NCBI RefSeq assembly: GCF_000258175.1 | Contig: NZ_JH636049.1 | Span: forward strand, 1,572,982-1,636,981 | Length of the DNA: 64,000 nucleotides | Direction of reading: 5' to 3' | Source: Saccharomonospora xinjiangensis XJ-54 | GTDB taxonomy: Bacteria > Actinomycetota > Actinomycetes > Mycobacteriales > Pseudonocardiaceae | Shown here: positions 35,472 to 44,658 of the stretch, in pieces | Position numbering within the stretch: position 1 is the stretch's first letter | Layout: the number at the start of each line of letters is the position of its first letter | The notes under the pieces: generated by a model | The model's database searches: none | The model's input: the letters and a program-made list of their open reading frames with translations, nothing else | What the model was told of the DNA's origin: nothing | Program-made: the position numbers and the translations under genes

Positions 35472-35825
35472 CTACCCCGCGCGATCCGGCTCGTCGGTGG
35501 CGTTGACCGCGTTCGCGGCGTCGGCGTCGGCGGTGAGGTACGCCGTCGCCGCCTCGGCCAGCGCGGTGCCGAACTCCTCGAACGCCCCTGCCACGCCGTT
35601 CACCTGCCGCAGCGCGTGATCGGCCGCCTCGACGTGCGTGGCCGCGAAACTCTCCCCCACGGCATCACCGCCCCACGGCCGGGGCACGGCCTGAAGCGCC
35701 TCGGCGAGTTCGCTCGCGACGGCACGCGCCCGCTCCGCCAGCGCCGCCAGTTCGCCAGCACCCGCTCTCAGCCTGCTGGGATCGACCTCGAACCCGCCCG
35801 GCGCGCTCATCGGGCCTTGGACCAT
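35472..35825 (-). CDS. WXG100/ESX-1-type small secreted or chaperone protein
   Basis: A 117-residue helical protein (about 112 residues if started at ATG 35810, MSAPGGFEVDPSRL). FEVDPSRLRAGAGELAALAE and LQAVPRPWGGDAVGESF contain a WGG turn in the position of the WXG motif between two helices. Proteins of this kind form pairs with larger type VII substrates. It lies between the YbaB-like gene and the toxin gene; the stop is 9 bases before the toxin ATG, and its start overlaps the end of the YbaB-like gene. Confidence 0.8.
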   Translation of the reverse strand: MVQGPMSAPGGFEVDPSRLRAGAGELAALAERARAVASELAEALQAVPRPWGGDAVGESFAATHVEAADHALRQVNGVAGAFEEFGTALAEAATAYLTADADAANAVNATDEPDRAG

Positions 35826-36247
35826 TCGCTGTCGTCGAGCCAGTTCTGATCCTCGAACGTGTCGTCGGAGTCGTCGAGCGGCTGGACCGCGAGTTCGTCC
35901 TCGGTCAGGTCGGCTGTGCCCGACAGCACCGATCCCGGCTCGGCCACCCTTCCGAGCGCGGGAGCCATGATCTCCTCCGCGCCGCAGAACGCCTCAGCAC
36001 CCGCCTCCCTGGCCGCGCGCACGATATGCGCGGCCAGCTCCGAAGGCCGGTACCGCGTGTACGCCTCGGCGTCGATCACCAGGTCGGTCAGTTCGCCGCG
36101 CGCACCGACCGTGGCCGTCACCAGCCCGTCCGCGCTCTGCGCCGACGCGCTGACGCGGGCGAGGCGCCTGTGCACGTCGGCGAGCTGGTCCCTGCTGCGG
36201 CGGTAGTCGGCGAGCAACTCCTCCACCTGCGCCCGGTGCTCGGTCAC
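35807..36247 (-). CDS. YbaB/EbfC family protein of a type VII toxin operon
   Basis: A 146-residue protein. VEELLADYRRSRDQLADVHR is the N-terminal helix and SADGLVTATVGARGELTDLV (about 37-56) is the YbaB/EbfC core (nucleoid-associated fold); the acidic C-terminus is DDSDDTFEDQNWLDDSEW. Such genes commonly open ESX-associated operons, with unclear function. GTG 36247 follows GGGGGAGAGG. It is the first of four overlapping genes ending with the putative immunity protein. Confidence 0.82.
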   Translation of the reverse strand: MTEHRAQVEELLADYRRSRDQLADVHRRLARVSASAQSADGLVTATVGARGELTDLVIDAEAYTRYRPSELAAHIVRAAREAGAEAFCGAEEIMAPALGRVAEPGSVLSGTADLTEDELAVQPLDDSDDTFEDQNWLDDSEWSKAR

Positions 36248-36388
36248 GGCCTCTCCCCCGACGTCGAAGGGTCACTGATGACGGCTCTTGATGACGACAG
36301 TGGCCCCGTCTTGGACGCGTGGTCCGCCCGATCGGTTCCCGTACCCCATCGGCATCCGTCGTGGACGGCTTGACGACCGGGTCACGCC

Positions 36389-37333
36389 CTATCCCGCGAG
36401 GGCCCGCACGACCCTCGACGGGCTCGGCCTGCCCAGTTGCTTCGACATCCACACGCTGGTCTCGACGAGCGCGTCGAGATCGACACCATGCTCGATGCCG
36501 AGCCCGTCGAGCAGCCACACGAGGTCCTCGGTGGCGAGGTTGCCGGTGGCCGACTCCGCGTAGGGGCAGCCGCCGAGGCCACCGGCGGAGGAATCCACCG
36601 TGGTCACGCCCTTCCGCAGCGCGGCGAGGGTGTTGGCGAGCGCCTGCCCGTAGGTGTCGTGGAAATGCACGGCGAGGTCGCCGACCGCGACCCCTGCGGC
36701 CGTGAAGGTGTCGATCACGTGCTCGACGCTCGCGGCCGTGGCGACGCCGATGGTGTCGCCGAGCGACAGCTGCGAGCACCCCGCGTCGAGCAGGCGCTTG
36801 CCCACGGCCAGCACCTGTTCGGCAGGCACGGCGCCCTCCCACGGGTCGCCGAAACACATCGACACGTAACCCCTGACGTCGAGGCCCGCCTCTCGCGCCT
36901 GGCCGATCACCGGCTCGAACATGGCGAACTGGGCGTCGAGGCCGGAGTTCAGGTTGCGCTGGGCGAAGGTCTCCGTGGCGCTGGCGAACACGGCGATGTG
37001 GCTCACCCCCGCCGCGAGCGCGCGGCTCAACCCGCGCGCGTTGGGCACGAGCACCGGGTAGCGAACGCCGTCGCGCGGCGAGAGCCGGGACAGCAACTCC
37101 TCGGCGTCGGCGAGCTGTGGCACCCACTTCGGGTGCACGAAACTCGTGGCCTCCAGCGTGGTGAGCCCCGCGAGCGCGAGCCGGTCGAGGAATTCCAGCT
37201 TCACCTCGACGGGCACGACGTTCGCCTCATTCTGAAGTCCGTCGCGGGGGCCGACCTCCCAGATCGTCACGCGCGACGGCAACGAACCGTCGGTGCCGAG
37301 TCGTTCGGGAAGGCCGAGTTCACGCACGCCCAT
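36389..37333 (-). CDS. Hydroxymethylglutaryl-CoA lyase
   Basis: A 314-residue HMGL-like TIM-barrel enzyme splitting HMG-CoA into acetyl-CoA and acetoacetate, late in leucine breakdown. IWEVGPRDGLQNEANVVPVE (about 24-43) contains the metal/catalytic Arg-Asp; SFVHPKWVPQLADAEE (about 65-80), SLGDTIGVATAASVEHV (about 190-206), VHFHDTYGQALANTLAAL with the metal His pair, and GGLGGCPYAESATGNLATEDL with the catalytic Cys follow. ATG 37333 follows AGGAG. The start lies 14 bases inside the upstream PH-domain gene, so they are coupled. Confidence 0.93.
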   Translation of the reverse strand: MGVRELGLPERLGTDGSLPSRVTIWEVGPRDGLQNEANVVPVEVKLEFLDRLALAGLTTLEATSFVHPKWVPQLADAEELLSRLSPRDGVRYPVLVPNARGLSRALAAGVSHIAVFASATETFAQRNLNSGLDAQFAMFEPVIGQAREAGLDVRGYVSMCFGDPWEGAVPAEQVLAVGKRLLDAGCSQLSLGDTIGVATAASVEHVIDTFTAAGVAVGDLAVHFHDTYGQALANTLAALRKGVTTVDSSAGGLGGCPYAESATGNLATEDLVWLLDGLGIEHGVDLDALVETSVWMSKQLGRPSPSRVVRALAG

Positions 37334-37907
37334 AACGCTCCTGCCGTCCGGGTTCGTGACCAGCATCGTCGTGCTCGTCACGCGGTTGATGATCGTCGTA
37401 GGGGTTGTCGTTGACCTGACGGTAGATGTAGGTGTGCATGCGCTCGACCTGGGGGATGTCGTCGAAGGTCAGCGGCTCGTCCGACGCCGACTCGATGATC
37501 AGCGTGCCGCAACCGAAGATGCGGTCAACGAGTCCGTGCTCGAACCGCACGCTATGGATGCGCTGCATCGGGATGTCGATGCCGGTGCGCCTGATCACGC
37601 CTTCCCGCACGATGACCCTGTCCGTGGTGACGACGAAATGGGTGGTTCGCCACCGGACGAACGGGGTGAGCACCAGCCAGATCACGAGGATGCCACCGAC
37701 CGAGGCGACGACGATGGTAGCGACCATGTCCCACGGCGGTTCCAGTTCACCGGCCTTCATGGCGAGCCAGACCCCCGCCACCACGGTCACCAGCAGCACG
37801 AACACGGGGAAGACGAGCATCTTGAAATGTGGATGCTTGTGCGCCACGACGTGCTCGCCCTCGCTGAGCAGACTGTCGGGATAGGCCACCTCGGACACCC
37901 CCACCAT
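37320..37907 (-). CDS. PH domain-containing (bPH2) membrane protein
   Basis: A 195-residue protein with two membrane helices (about 32-50 and 62-82) and then a bacterial PH domain (about 84-170): RTTHFVVTTDRVIVREGVIR, DIPMQRIHSVRFEHGLVDRI, CGTLIIESASDEP. The C-terminal tail is charged (DDHQPRDEHDDAGHE). The same gene (Rv3278c) precedes birA in mycobacteria. Function unknown. ATG 37907 was chosen, with TACGGT at 37929-37934 as a possible -10; later GTG starts are possible. Confidence 0.87.
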   Translation of the reverse strand: MVGVSEVAYPDSLLSEGEHVVAHKHPHFKMLVFPVFVLLVTVVAGVWLAMKAGELEPPWDMVATIVVASVGGILVIWLVLTPFVRWRTTHFVVTTDRVIVREGVIRRTGIDIPMQRIHSVRFEHGLVDRIFGCGTLIIESASDEPLTFDDIPQVERMHTYIYRQVNDNPYDDHQPRDEHDDAGHEPGRQERYGRA

Positions 37908-37997
37908 TTGTGCTTGGCCGCAGGCCTCACCGTACCGCGTACGACGGCATTCCACGCCCGTCCACGGCGAGGCCCACGTGGCCGTGTCGCACGGGGG

Positions 37998-38846
37998 CTA
38001 GCCCGGAAGCGACCTCAGGTGGATCACATCGGCGGCGAACACCGTGCGCCGCCCCTTGCCCTCCTCATCGACCACGAGCGCACCCGCCGGATCGACGTCA
38101 ACGGCCGTGCCGAGCCGCGACTGCGCACCGGCCACTTCGAGCCGGATCCGCTGCCCGAGAGTGGCGCAGCGCTCGCGGTACTCGTCGAGCAGACCGGCGG
38201 CCGCGAGGTCACCGCGCGCCTGCCGCCACGGCAACTCCCGCTCGTGCAGCGCGGCCAGCAGCAAGGCGGCCACGTCGGTGCGGTCGGTGGTGCGGGCCCG
38301 CTGCTCGGCGAGCGAGGTGGCAGGCAACCCGCCGGGCCCCGGCCGCACGGTCTGCCCCGTGCGGCTGTCCCGCAGCGGCAGCACGTTCACCCCGATTCCC
38401 AGCACCACGGCCTGTTCGTCGGAGGACACGGCCTCGGCGAGCACCCCGGCGCACTTGGCGCGCTCCGGGCCGGCGAGGACGTCGTTGGGCCACTTGAGCA
38501 CCGCGTCAACGCCGAGAGCGTCCGTGACGTCGGTCAGCGCGAGCCCCGCGACGGCCGCGAGTGAACCCAGAGCGGCCATGGGCACCTCGGCGGGTCGCAG
38601 CAACACGCTCAGGTACACGCCCTTGCCGGAAGGCGACACCCAGCCCCGCCCCCTGCGGCCTGCTCCGGCCGTCTGCTCCTCGGCGATTAGCACGGTTCGG
38701 TCGGGAGCGCCCTCGGCCACCGCCGCCCGCAGATCGGCGTTCGTCGATCCGGTCCTCTCGACGACGTCGATCGCGGCGTAGGGGCCGACCGGTGCGAGCA
38801 ACTGTGAGCGCAGCCTGCTCACGTCGAGGTGTCGCGACGCTGTCAC
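37998..38846 (-). CDS. birA: Biotin-[acetyl-CoA-carboxylase] ligase
   Basis: A 282-residue biotin protein ligase without the N-terminal DNA-binding domain of E. coli BirA. Biotin/ATP site: TGSTNADLRAA, EEQTAGAGRRGRGWVSPSGK (about 55-74) and LKWPNDVLAG (about 116-125); the C-terminal SH3-like domain ends VIHLRSLPG. It attaches biotin to AccA3 encoded in the same region. GTG 38846 lies 7 bases after TAGGGT, fitting a leaderless mRNA. It diverges from accD5 with about 100 bases between. Confidence 0.93.
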   Translation of the reverse strand: MTASRHLDVSRLRSQLLAPVGPYAAIDVVERTGSTNADLRAAVAEGAPDRTVLIAEEQTAGAGRRGRGWVSPSGKGVYLSVLLRPAEVPMAALGSLAAVAGLALTDVTDALGVDAVLKWPNDVLAGPERAKCAGVLAEAVSSDEQAVVLGIGVNVLPLRDSRTGQTVRPGPGGLPATSLAEQRARTTDRTDVAALLLAALHERELPWRQARGDLAAAGLLDEYRERCATLGQRIRLEVAGAQSRLGTAVDVDPAGALVVDEEGKGRRTVFAADVIHLRSLPG

Positions 38847-38853
38847 ACCCTCC

Positions 38854-38859
38854 ACCCTA
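38854..38859 (-). promoter_or_regulatory. Leaderless -10 (TAGGGT) for birA
   Basis: TAGGGT on the minus strand lies 7 bases before GTG 38846. Confidence 0.5.
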
Positions 38860-38934
38860 GACAGGAGCCCGACCCGGCGATGGCACGCCCGGTGAGATTC
38901 CCAACGCGGCACGCTTCCGTGCCCTATCGCTGAT

Positions 38935-38940
38935 TAAGCT
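38935..38940 (+). promoter_or_regulatory. Leaderless -10 (TAAGCT) for accD5
   Basis: TAAGCT lies 7 bases before ATG 38948; there is no ribosome binding site. Confidence 0.5.
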
Positions 38941-38947
38941 CCGCAGC

Positions 38948-40588
38948 ATGAGCAGCGCGACGGAGCCACTCGGGACGCCACCGGCAGACGAGCCGGACAT
39001 CCACACCACGGCGGGCAAGCTCGCCGACCTGTACCGCCGCGACTCGGAGGCCGTCCACGCGGGCTCGGCGCGGGCCGTCGAACGTCAGCACGCCAAAGGC
39101 AAGAAAACCGCCCGCGAGCGCATCGACCTGCTGCTCGACCCGGGCTCGTTCGTGGAACTCGACGCGCTCGCCCGGCACCGCTCCACCAACTTCGGGCAGG
39201 ACCGCAACCGCCCTTACGGCGACGGCGTCGTCACCGGGTACGGCACCATCGACGGCCGCGGTGTCTGCGTGTTCAGCCAGGACGTGACCGTGTTCGGCGG
39301 CTCGCTCGGCGAGGTCTACGGCGAGAAGATCGTCAAGGTCATGGATCTCGCCATGAAGACGGGACGGCCGATCATCGGTATCAACGAGGGCGGCGGCGCG
39401 CGCATCCAGGAGGGCGTGGTCTCGCTCGGCCTCTACGCCGAGATCTTCCGCCGCAACACGCACGCGTCCGGGGTCATCCCGCAGATCTCACTGATCATGG
39501 GAGCCAACGCGGGCGGCCACGTGTACTCGCCCGCGCTCACCGACTTCGTGGTGATGGTGGACAAGACGTCGCAGATGTTCATCACCGGCCCCGACGTCAT
39601 CAGGACGGTGACGGGCGAGGAGGTGACGCTGGAGGACCTCGGCGGCGGCCGGACCCACAACACCAAGTCGGGCAACGCCCACTATCTCGCCACGGACGAG
39701 GACGACGCCGTCTCCTACGTCAAGGAGCTGCTGTCGTTCCTGCCGTCCAACAACCTCTCGGAGCCGCCGGTCTTCGACGCGCCCGAGTCCGGCGAGGGTT
39801 CGATCGCCGACGGCGTCACCGACTCCGATCGCGAACTCGACACGCTGATCCCCGACTCCGCCAACCAGCCGTACGACATGCACGAGGTCATCTCCCGTGT
39901 CGTTGACGACGGCGAGTTCTGCGAGGTCCACGAGCTGTTCGCGCCCAATGTGATCGTCGGTTTCGGCAGGGTCGAAGGGCGCAGCGTCGGGGTGGTGGCC
40001 AACCAGCCGACCCAGTTCGCCGGCTGCCTCGACATCGACGCGTCGGAGAAGGCCGCGCGGTTCGTGCGCACCTGCGACGCCTTCAACATCCCGGTGCTGA
40101 CGTTCGTGGACGTGCCTGGCTTCCTGCCCGGGACGGACCAGGAATGGAACGGCATCATCCGCAGGGGTGCGAAGCTGATCTTCGCCTACGCCGAGGCCAC
40201 CGTTCCACTGGTCACCGTGATCACGCGCAAGGCCTACGGCGGCGCGTACGACGTGATGGGTTCCAAGCACCTCGGCGCGGACGTCAACATCGCGTGGCCG
40301 ACGGCGCAGATCGCGGTGATGGGCGCGCAGGGCGCGGCCAACATCGTGCACCGCAAGCGGCTCGCGGAGGCGGCCGAAGCGGGTGAGGACGTCGAGGCGC
40401 TGCGGCAACGGCTGATCCAGGAGTACGAGGACACGCTGTGCAACCCGTACGTCGCCGCCGAGCGCGGGTACGTGGACAGCGTCATCCCGCCGTCCCATAC
40501 GCGGGGCCACGTCGCGAGGGCGCTGCGGATGCTGCGCGACAAGCGCGAGACGCTGCCGCCCAAGAAGCACGGCAACATCCCGCTGTGA
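38948..40588 (+). CDS. accD5: Propionyl/acyl-CoA carboxylase beta subunit
   Basis: A 546-residue carboxyltransferase. [20 protein letters not shown] (about 45-64), [36 protein letters not shown] (about 145-160), [15 protein letters not shown] and the second oxyanion/biotin region [19 protein letters not shown] (about 385-403) are typical of PccB/AccD5. It transfers carboxyl from biotin on AccA3 to propionyl-CoA, giving methylmalonyl-CoA for mutase or for branched lipids. birA, accE5 and accA3 surround it. The start is supported by TAAGCT just upstream. Confidence 0.96.
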   Translation: MSSATEPLGTPPADEPDIHTTAGKLADLYRRDSEAVHAGSARAVERQHAKGKKTARERIDLLLDPGSFVELDALARHRSTNFGQDRNRPYGDGVVTGYGTIDGRGVCVFSQDVTVFGGSLGEVYGEKIVKVMDLAMKTGRPIIGINEGGGARIQEGVVSLGLYAEIFRRNTHASGVIPQISLIMGANAGGHVYSPALTDFVVMVDKTSQMFITGPDVIRTVTGEEVTLEDLGGGRTHNTKSGNAHYLATDEDDAVSYVKELLSFLPSNNLSEPPVFDAPESGEGSIADGVTDSDRELDTLIPDSANQPYDMHEVISRVVDDGEFCEVHELFAPNVIVGFGRVEGRSVGVVANQPTQFAGCLDIDASEKAARFVRTCDAFNIPVLTFVDVPGFLPGTDQEWNGIIRRGAKLIFAYAEATVPLVTVITRKAYGGAYDVMGSKHLGADVNIAWPTAQIAVMGAQGAANIVHRKRLAEAAEAGEDVEALRQRLIQEYEDTLCNPYVAAERGYVDSVIPPSHTRGHVARALRMLRDKRETLPPKKHGNIPL

Positions 40589-40642
40589 CGTTTCCCTTGT
40601 GACCCCCTTTGTGACCCCCCTGTGACCACCGAGAGGTGCGCG

Positions 40643-40897
40643 ATGGCTACCGAGGCTACCGAGGCGACCCAGCCGACCGAGGACGCCGCGAGTCCGCTGC
40701 TGCGCGTCGTGAAGGGCTCCCCCGACGACGCGGAGCTGGCCGCGCTCACCGCCGTCGTCGCGGCACTCGCCTCGGCGGCCTCCGCCACTCCCGAGCCGGA
40801 AAGGACGCCCTCGCGCTGGGCCGATCCCGCGTCGCGGTTGCGGCTGCCTGCGAGGCCGGGGCCCGTGGGATGGCGGTCGTCGGCCTACCCGGTCTGA
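40643..40897 (+). CDS. accE5: Acyl-CoA carboxylase epsilon subunit
   Basis: An 84-residue small subunit. SPLLRVVKGSPDDAELAALT (about 17-36) and the C-terminal SRWADPASRL and GPVGWRSSAYP are the AccE/PccE signature. It stabilises the AccA3-AccD5 holoenzyme. ATG 40643 follows GAGAGG at six bases; GTG 40622 upstream is less likely. Three TGTGACC copies lie in the 54-base spacer after accD5, which is otherwise unremarkable. Confidence 0.93.
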   Translation: MATEATEATQPTEDAASPLLRVVKGSPDDAELAALTAVVAALASAASATPEPERTPSRWADPASRLRLPARPGPVGWRSSAYPV

Positions 40898-41064
40898 GCG
40901 TCCGGCCCGCGCGGCCTCGCCGGGAATCCGCTTCCGCCGTGTCGCAGGCCGGATCGCCGGATCGCTGGAGCCACGTCTCGCGCGGACGAACCCGGCAGGC
41001 GGTCTTGCGCGTCCGGCAGGTCTTTTCCGTGCGAGCCGGTACGCGGGAGACGGGAAGCACGGCC

Positions 41065-41070
41065 TAACCT
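41065..41070 (+). promoter_or_regulatory. Leaderless -10 (TAACCT) for maf
   Basis: TAACCT lies 6 bases before GTG 41077. The 167 bases between accE5 and this site show nothing else I can support. Confidence 0.5.
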
Positions 41071-41076
41071 TGCGGG

Positions 41077-41802
41077 GTGCGTTTGGTGCTGGCTTCCGCG
41101 TCCCCTGCCCGGCTCGCCGTGCTCCGCGCGGCGGGGGTCGAACCCGATGTCGTGGTCTCCGGTGTCGATGAGGACGCGCTCGTCGCGACACTGACCGACC
41201 CCACCCCCACCGAACTCGTGACCACCCTCGCCAGGGCCAAGGCCGACGAGGTCGCCTCCCGGTTCGCAGCCGCAGCCACGAACACCACGAACACCACGAA
41301 CATCCCGGACAACACGGACAACACCGACACCCGCACCGGCGCCGACGACATCGCCGACATCGACGACATCGCCGACATCATCGTGGTGGGTTGCGACTCC
41401 ATGCTGTCCATCGCAGGGCAGGTCGTCGGCAAGCCCGGAACGGCCGAGGTCGCCCGCACGCGCTGGAAGGACATGGCAGGCGGCGAGGGGGAGCTGCTCA
41501 CCGGGCACGCCGTCGTCCGGCTCCGCGACGGCGCCGTGGTGGCCCGCGCGGAGGGAACCCGCGTCACCACCGTGCGGTTCTCCACGCCGAGCGGCGAGGA
41601 ACTCGACGCCTACCTCGCCACAGGCGAACCGCTCGCCGTGGCGGGGGCGTTCACGCTCGACGGGCTGGGCGGCTGGTTCGTCGAGGGCGTGGACGGTGAT
41701 CCGTCCAGCGTCGTCGGCATCAGCCTCCCGCTCACCCGCCGGTTGCTCGCCGAGGTCGGCGTCGGTGTCGTCTCGCTGTGGGGCGATCGCGCCACGTCGT
41801 GA
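41077..41802 (+). CDS. maf: Maf-like nucleoside triphosphate pyrophosphatase
   Basis: A 241-residue member of the Maf/Ham1 superfamily that hydrolyses non-canonical or excess NTPs. LVLASASPARLAVLRAAGV at 3-21, VVGCDSMLSIAGQVVGKPG (about 102-120), GHAVVRLRDG and DGLGGWFVEGVDGDPSSVVG (about 192-211) are family motifs. Residues about 67-100 are an insertion of Asn/Thr and Asp/Ile repeats, encoded by 9-base DNA repeats. GTG 41077 is supported by TAACCT upstream. It has the same place between accE5 and accA3 as in mycobacteria. Confidence 0.92.
   Translation: MRLVLASASPARLAVLRAAGVEPDVVVSGVDEDALVATLTDPTPTELVTTLARAKADEVASRFAAAATNTTNTTNIPDNTDNTDTRTGADDIADIDDIADIIVVGCDSMLSIAGQVVGKPGTAEVARTRWKDMAGGEGELLTGHAVVRLRDGAVVARAEGTRVTTVRFSTPSGEELDAYLATGEPLAVAGAFTLDGLGGWFVEGVDGDPSSVVGISLPLTRRLLAEVGVGVVSLWGDRATS
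41278..41390 (+). repeat. In-frame 9-base minisatellite inside maf
   Basis: AACACCACG and close variants repeat about six times, followed by GACATCGCC/GACATCGAC repeats. It encodes the Asn/Thr- and Asp/Ile-rich insertion and keeps the reading frame. Confidence 0.75.
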
Positions 41803-41823
41803 CCCCGGCGGCCCCGGCGAATG

Positions 41824-42606
41824 TCACCGTGGGGGCAGCACGCCGGGACACTCGGTCAGGTCGGTGTCTCTGACGTCCACCTCGGGCCAGCCACGCAGAT
41901 CGTCCGGCGAGGACTCGACCCGGGTGCAGCCGACCCGCTCGCCGCCAAGCCGCACCACCTCGGCCACCACTCCGGGGTCGGAGCAGCCTGCGTTCACGGA
42001 GCGCCCCACGGGATCGGCGCACGCCTGGTGCACCAGAACGACCTCGGGCACGTCGGCGGCCCGCAGGTCGTGATCAGCACCGTCAGCACCGTCAGCACCG
42101 CTGCCATCCACCACGTCGTCGAGCACCACGTCGTCGAGCACCACCGCGTCGGCGAACAGGGCTCCGCCGACGGCGTGCCAGGCGTCGCCGCGCCAGGCGT
42201 GCACCTCCCCCACCACACCGCCGTCGAGCGAACCGCGCACGAGGCACACGGGTGCGGCGCTCTGGGAGCAGCGCAACGAGTTGTGGTGCAGGCGCACCCC
42301 GCGGGCGCTCAGCTCCGTCACGGTGGCGCTCCCGCCCGAAGGCGGCCCTGCCCGCAGCCGCCCGTTGTCGCCATCCCTGTCGGCGAGGAGTTCCACCGGC
42401 ATCCCGTTCACCACGGTGGACACGAGCACCCTGCACGGCTCCGCACCGCACCCCACGTCGTCGGCGGAGCGGACCGGCTGGACCGGAACGGGATCGGGCG
42501 CTGTCGAACCCCACAACGCGGCGGCCACCTGCGCGCCGAGCGCGGCGGCCAGTGCCACGGCCACGGTGACCAGCACACGCGGGGGCGGCACCGCACCCGT
42601 CGTCAC
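41824..42606 (-). CDS. Hypothetical membrane-anchored or exported protein
   Basis: A 260-residue protein with one N-terminal hydrophobic helix (about 10-31) after a short N-terminus, then an extracytoplasmic part with several Cys (DVGCGAEPCRVLV, LRCSQSAAPVCLVRG, ERVGCTRV, LTECPG) that may form disulfides. Residues about 155-180 contain VVLDDVVLDDVVDG and GADGADGADHD, encoded by short tandem DNA repeats. GTG 42606 follows GGAGGT at eight bases. I do not recognise the family. It is convergent with maf and divergent from accA3. Confidence 0.78.
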   Translation of the reverse strand: MTTGAVPPPRVLVTVAVALAAALGAQVAAALWGSTAPDPVPVQPVRSADDVGCGAEPCRVLVSTVVNGMPVELLADRDGDNGRLRAGPPSGGSATVTELSARGVRLHHNSLRCSQSAAPVCLVRGSLDGGVVGEVHAWRGDAWHAVGGALFADAVVLDDVVLDDVVDGSGADGADGADHDLRAADVPEVVLVHQACADPVGRSVNAGCSDPGVVAEVVRLGGERVGCTRVESSPDDLRGWPEVDVRDTDLTECPGVLPPR

Positions 42607-42728
42607 GACCGATCACCTCCCGACGATTCGCGACGAGGGTAATGAACGGCCGATCCGGCTTGTCCGAACCTCGACGCGCCCACCAGCGGGAACGGCGACG
42701 CACCCCTCACGCGGGGTGACCCTTCTCT

Positions 42729-42759
42729 CGTCTCGTGAGACGGGCGGCGTCCGTAGACT
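42729..42759 (+). promoter_or_regulatory. accA3 promoter with palindromic operator candidate
   Basis: TAGACT at 42754-42759 is the -10. CGTCTC-GT-GAGACG at 42729-42742 is a perfect inverted repeat covering the expected -35 position. The leader of about 25 bases holds GAGGAGG (42778-42784) five bases before the start. Confidence 0.5.
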
Positions 42760-42789
42760 CTCGCGTGAGCAGCTAACGAGGAGGTAAGC

Positions 42790-44586
42790 GTGCCGGAACC
42801 AGCCACCGTGCGGAAAGTGCTCATCGCCAATCGCGGGGAGATCGCGGTGCGGGTGATCAGGGCGGCGCGGGACGCGGGGCTGGCCAGCGTCGCCGTCTAC
42901 GCCGATCCCGACCGGGACGCACCGCACGTACGCATGGCCGACGAGGCGTTCGCGCTCAACGGAACCACCGCGGCCGAGACGTACCTCGTGATCGACAAGC
43001 TGCTCGCCGTCGCCAAGCGTTCGGGCGCCGATTCCGTGCACCCCGGCTACGGCTTCCTCTCCGAGAACGCCGACTTCGCACAGGCTGTGATCGACGCGGG
43101 CCTGATCTGGATCGGGCCCGACCCTTCGGCCATCCGCGATCTCGGTGACAAGGTCACCGCACGGCACATCGCGTTGCGCGCGGGCGCGCCACTCGTTCCC
43201 GGCACGAAGGAACCCGTCTCCGGCGCCAACGAGATCGTCGCGTTCGCCGAGGAGCACGGGCTGCCTGTGGCGATCAAGGCCGCGTTCGGCGGCGGCGGAA
43301 GGGGCCTGAAGGTCGCCCGCAGCAAGGAGGAGATCCCCGAGCTGTTCGAGTCGGCGACGCGCGAGGCCGTCGCCGCGTTCGGGCGCGGCGAGTGCTTCGT
43401 CGAGCGCTACCTCGACCGCCCAAGGCACGTCGAGGCGCAGGTGCTGGCCGACAAGCACGGCAACGTCGTCGTGGTCGGCACCCGCGACTGCTCGCTGCAA
43501 CGCCGTCACCAGAAACTCGTCGAGGAAGCCCCAGCGCCGTTCCTCACCGAGGAGCAGCGCGAGATCATCCACTCCTCGGCCAAGGCCATCTGCCGCGAGG
43601 CGGGCTACTCCGGTGCGGGCACCGTCGAGTACCTCGTCGGTGCCGACGGCACGATCTCGTTCCTCGAGGTCAACACCCGTCTCCAGGTGGAGCACCCCGT
43701 TTCGGAGGAGACCACCGGCATCGACCTGGTGCGCGAGCAGTTCCGCATCGCCGAGGGCGGCACGCTGCCGTTCCCGGAGGACCCCGCGCCGCGAGGGCAC
43801 TCCATCGAGTTCCGCATCAACGGTGAGGACGCTGGCCGCAACTTCCTGCCGGCTCCGGGCACCGTGACCAGGCTGGTGTTCCCCGAGGGCCCCGGCGTGC
43901 GCGTCGATTCGGGTGTCGAGACGGGCAGTGTCATCGGCGGTCAGTTCGACTCGATGCTCGCCAAGGTGATCGTCACGGGAGCGGACAGAAAGCAGGCGGT
44001 CGAGCGCGCGCGACGGGCGCTCGGCGAGATGGTCGTCGAGGGAATGGCCACCGTGCTGCCGTTCCACCGCGCGGTGGTGCGTGACCCGGCTTTCGTCGGC
44101 GACGAGAACGGGTTCTCCGTGCACACGCGCTGGATCGAGACCGAGTTCGACAACACCATCGAGCCGTTCACGGCCCCCGAGGGCGAGGGCTCCGACACCG
44201 GCGACAACGGCGACAACACAGCGCCCCGCCGCAACGTCGTCGTGGAGGTCGGCGGGAAGCGGCTGGAGGTGTCGCTGCCCGGTGATCTCACGCTCGGCGG
44301 CGGCAACCCCTCGGGGTCGGCGAAGGCCAAACCCCGCAAGCGAGGCGGCGGAACCAAGGCCGTCGCCAGCGGTGACGCGGTCACAGCCCCGATGCAGGGC
44401 ACCATCGTCAAGGTCGCCGTCACGGAAGGCCAGCAGGTCGAGGCCGGGGAACTCGTGGTCGTGCTGGAGGCCATGAAGATGGAGAACCCGGTCACGGCAC
44501 ACAAGTCGGGCACCGTGTCCGGGCTCGCCGTCGAGGTCGGCGAGTCGGTCGGGCAGGGCTCGGTCCTGTTCGAACTGAAGGACTGA
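42790..44586 (+). CDS. accA3: Acyl-CoA carboxylase alpha subunit (biotin carboxylase and BCCP)
   Basis: A 598-residue fusion. The biotin carboxylase domain (about 8-455) has [32 protein letters not shown], the ATP-grasp loop [30 protein letters not shown] and [21 protein letters not shown] short linker (about 460-520) is Gly/Lys-rich. The BCCP domain at the C-terminus (about 525-598) has EAMKMENP with biotinylated Lys about 563. It serves AccD5 and probably other beta subunits in malonyl- and methylmalonyl-CoA synthesis. GTG 42790 follows GAGGAGG. Confidence 0.96.
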   Translation: MPEPATVRKVLIANRGEIAVRVIRAARDAGLASVAVYADPDRDAPHVRMADEAFALNGTTAAETYLVIDKLLAVAKRSGADSVHPGYGFLSENADFAQAVIDAGLIWIGPDPSAIRDLGDKVTARHIALRAGAPLVPGTKEPVSGANEIVAFAEEHGLPVAIKAAFGGGGRGLKVARSKEEIPELFESATREAVAAFGRGECFVERYLDRPRHVEAQVLADKHGNVVVVGTRDCSLQRRHQKLVEEAPAPFLTEEQREIIHSSAKAICREAGYSGAGTVEYLVGADGTISFLEVNTRLQVEHPVSEETTGIDLVREQFRIAEGGTLPFPEDPAPRGHSIEFRINGEDAGRNFLPAPGTVTRLVFPEGPGVRVDSGVETGSVIGGQFDSMLAKVIVTGADRKQAVERARRALGEMVVEGMATVLPFHRAVVRDPAFVGDENGFSVHTRWIETEFDNTIEPFTAPEGEGSDTGDNGDNTAPRRNVVVEVGGKRLEVSLPGDLTLGGGNPSGSAKAKPRKRGGGTKAVASGDAVTAPMQGTIVKVAVTEGQQVEAGELVVVLEAMKMENPVTAHKSGTVSGLAVEVGESVGQGSVLFELKD

Positions 44587-44646
44587 CCTCTGTGACGTAA
44601 CGATCACGCCACGCGCGGTTCGTGGTGGTGGGGTGACTCGCCGACC

Positions 44647-44652
44647 TACCAT
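44647..44652 (+). promoter_or_regulatory. Leaderless -10 (TACCAT) for the DUF1707 gene
   Basis: TACCAT lies 6 bases before GTG 44659. Confidence 0.45.
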
Positions 44653-44658
44653 CGTGGC

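Noticed and set aside
36248..36388. Small gene between HMG-CoA lyase and the YbaB-like gene
   Set aside because: Short frames exist on both strands but none has a ribosome binding site or convincing composition; probably only the operon promoter lies here.
40589..40642. TGTGACC triplet before accE5 as a regulatory repeat
   Set aside because: It is short and imperfect and could be simple-sequence drift.
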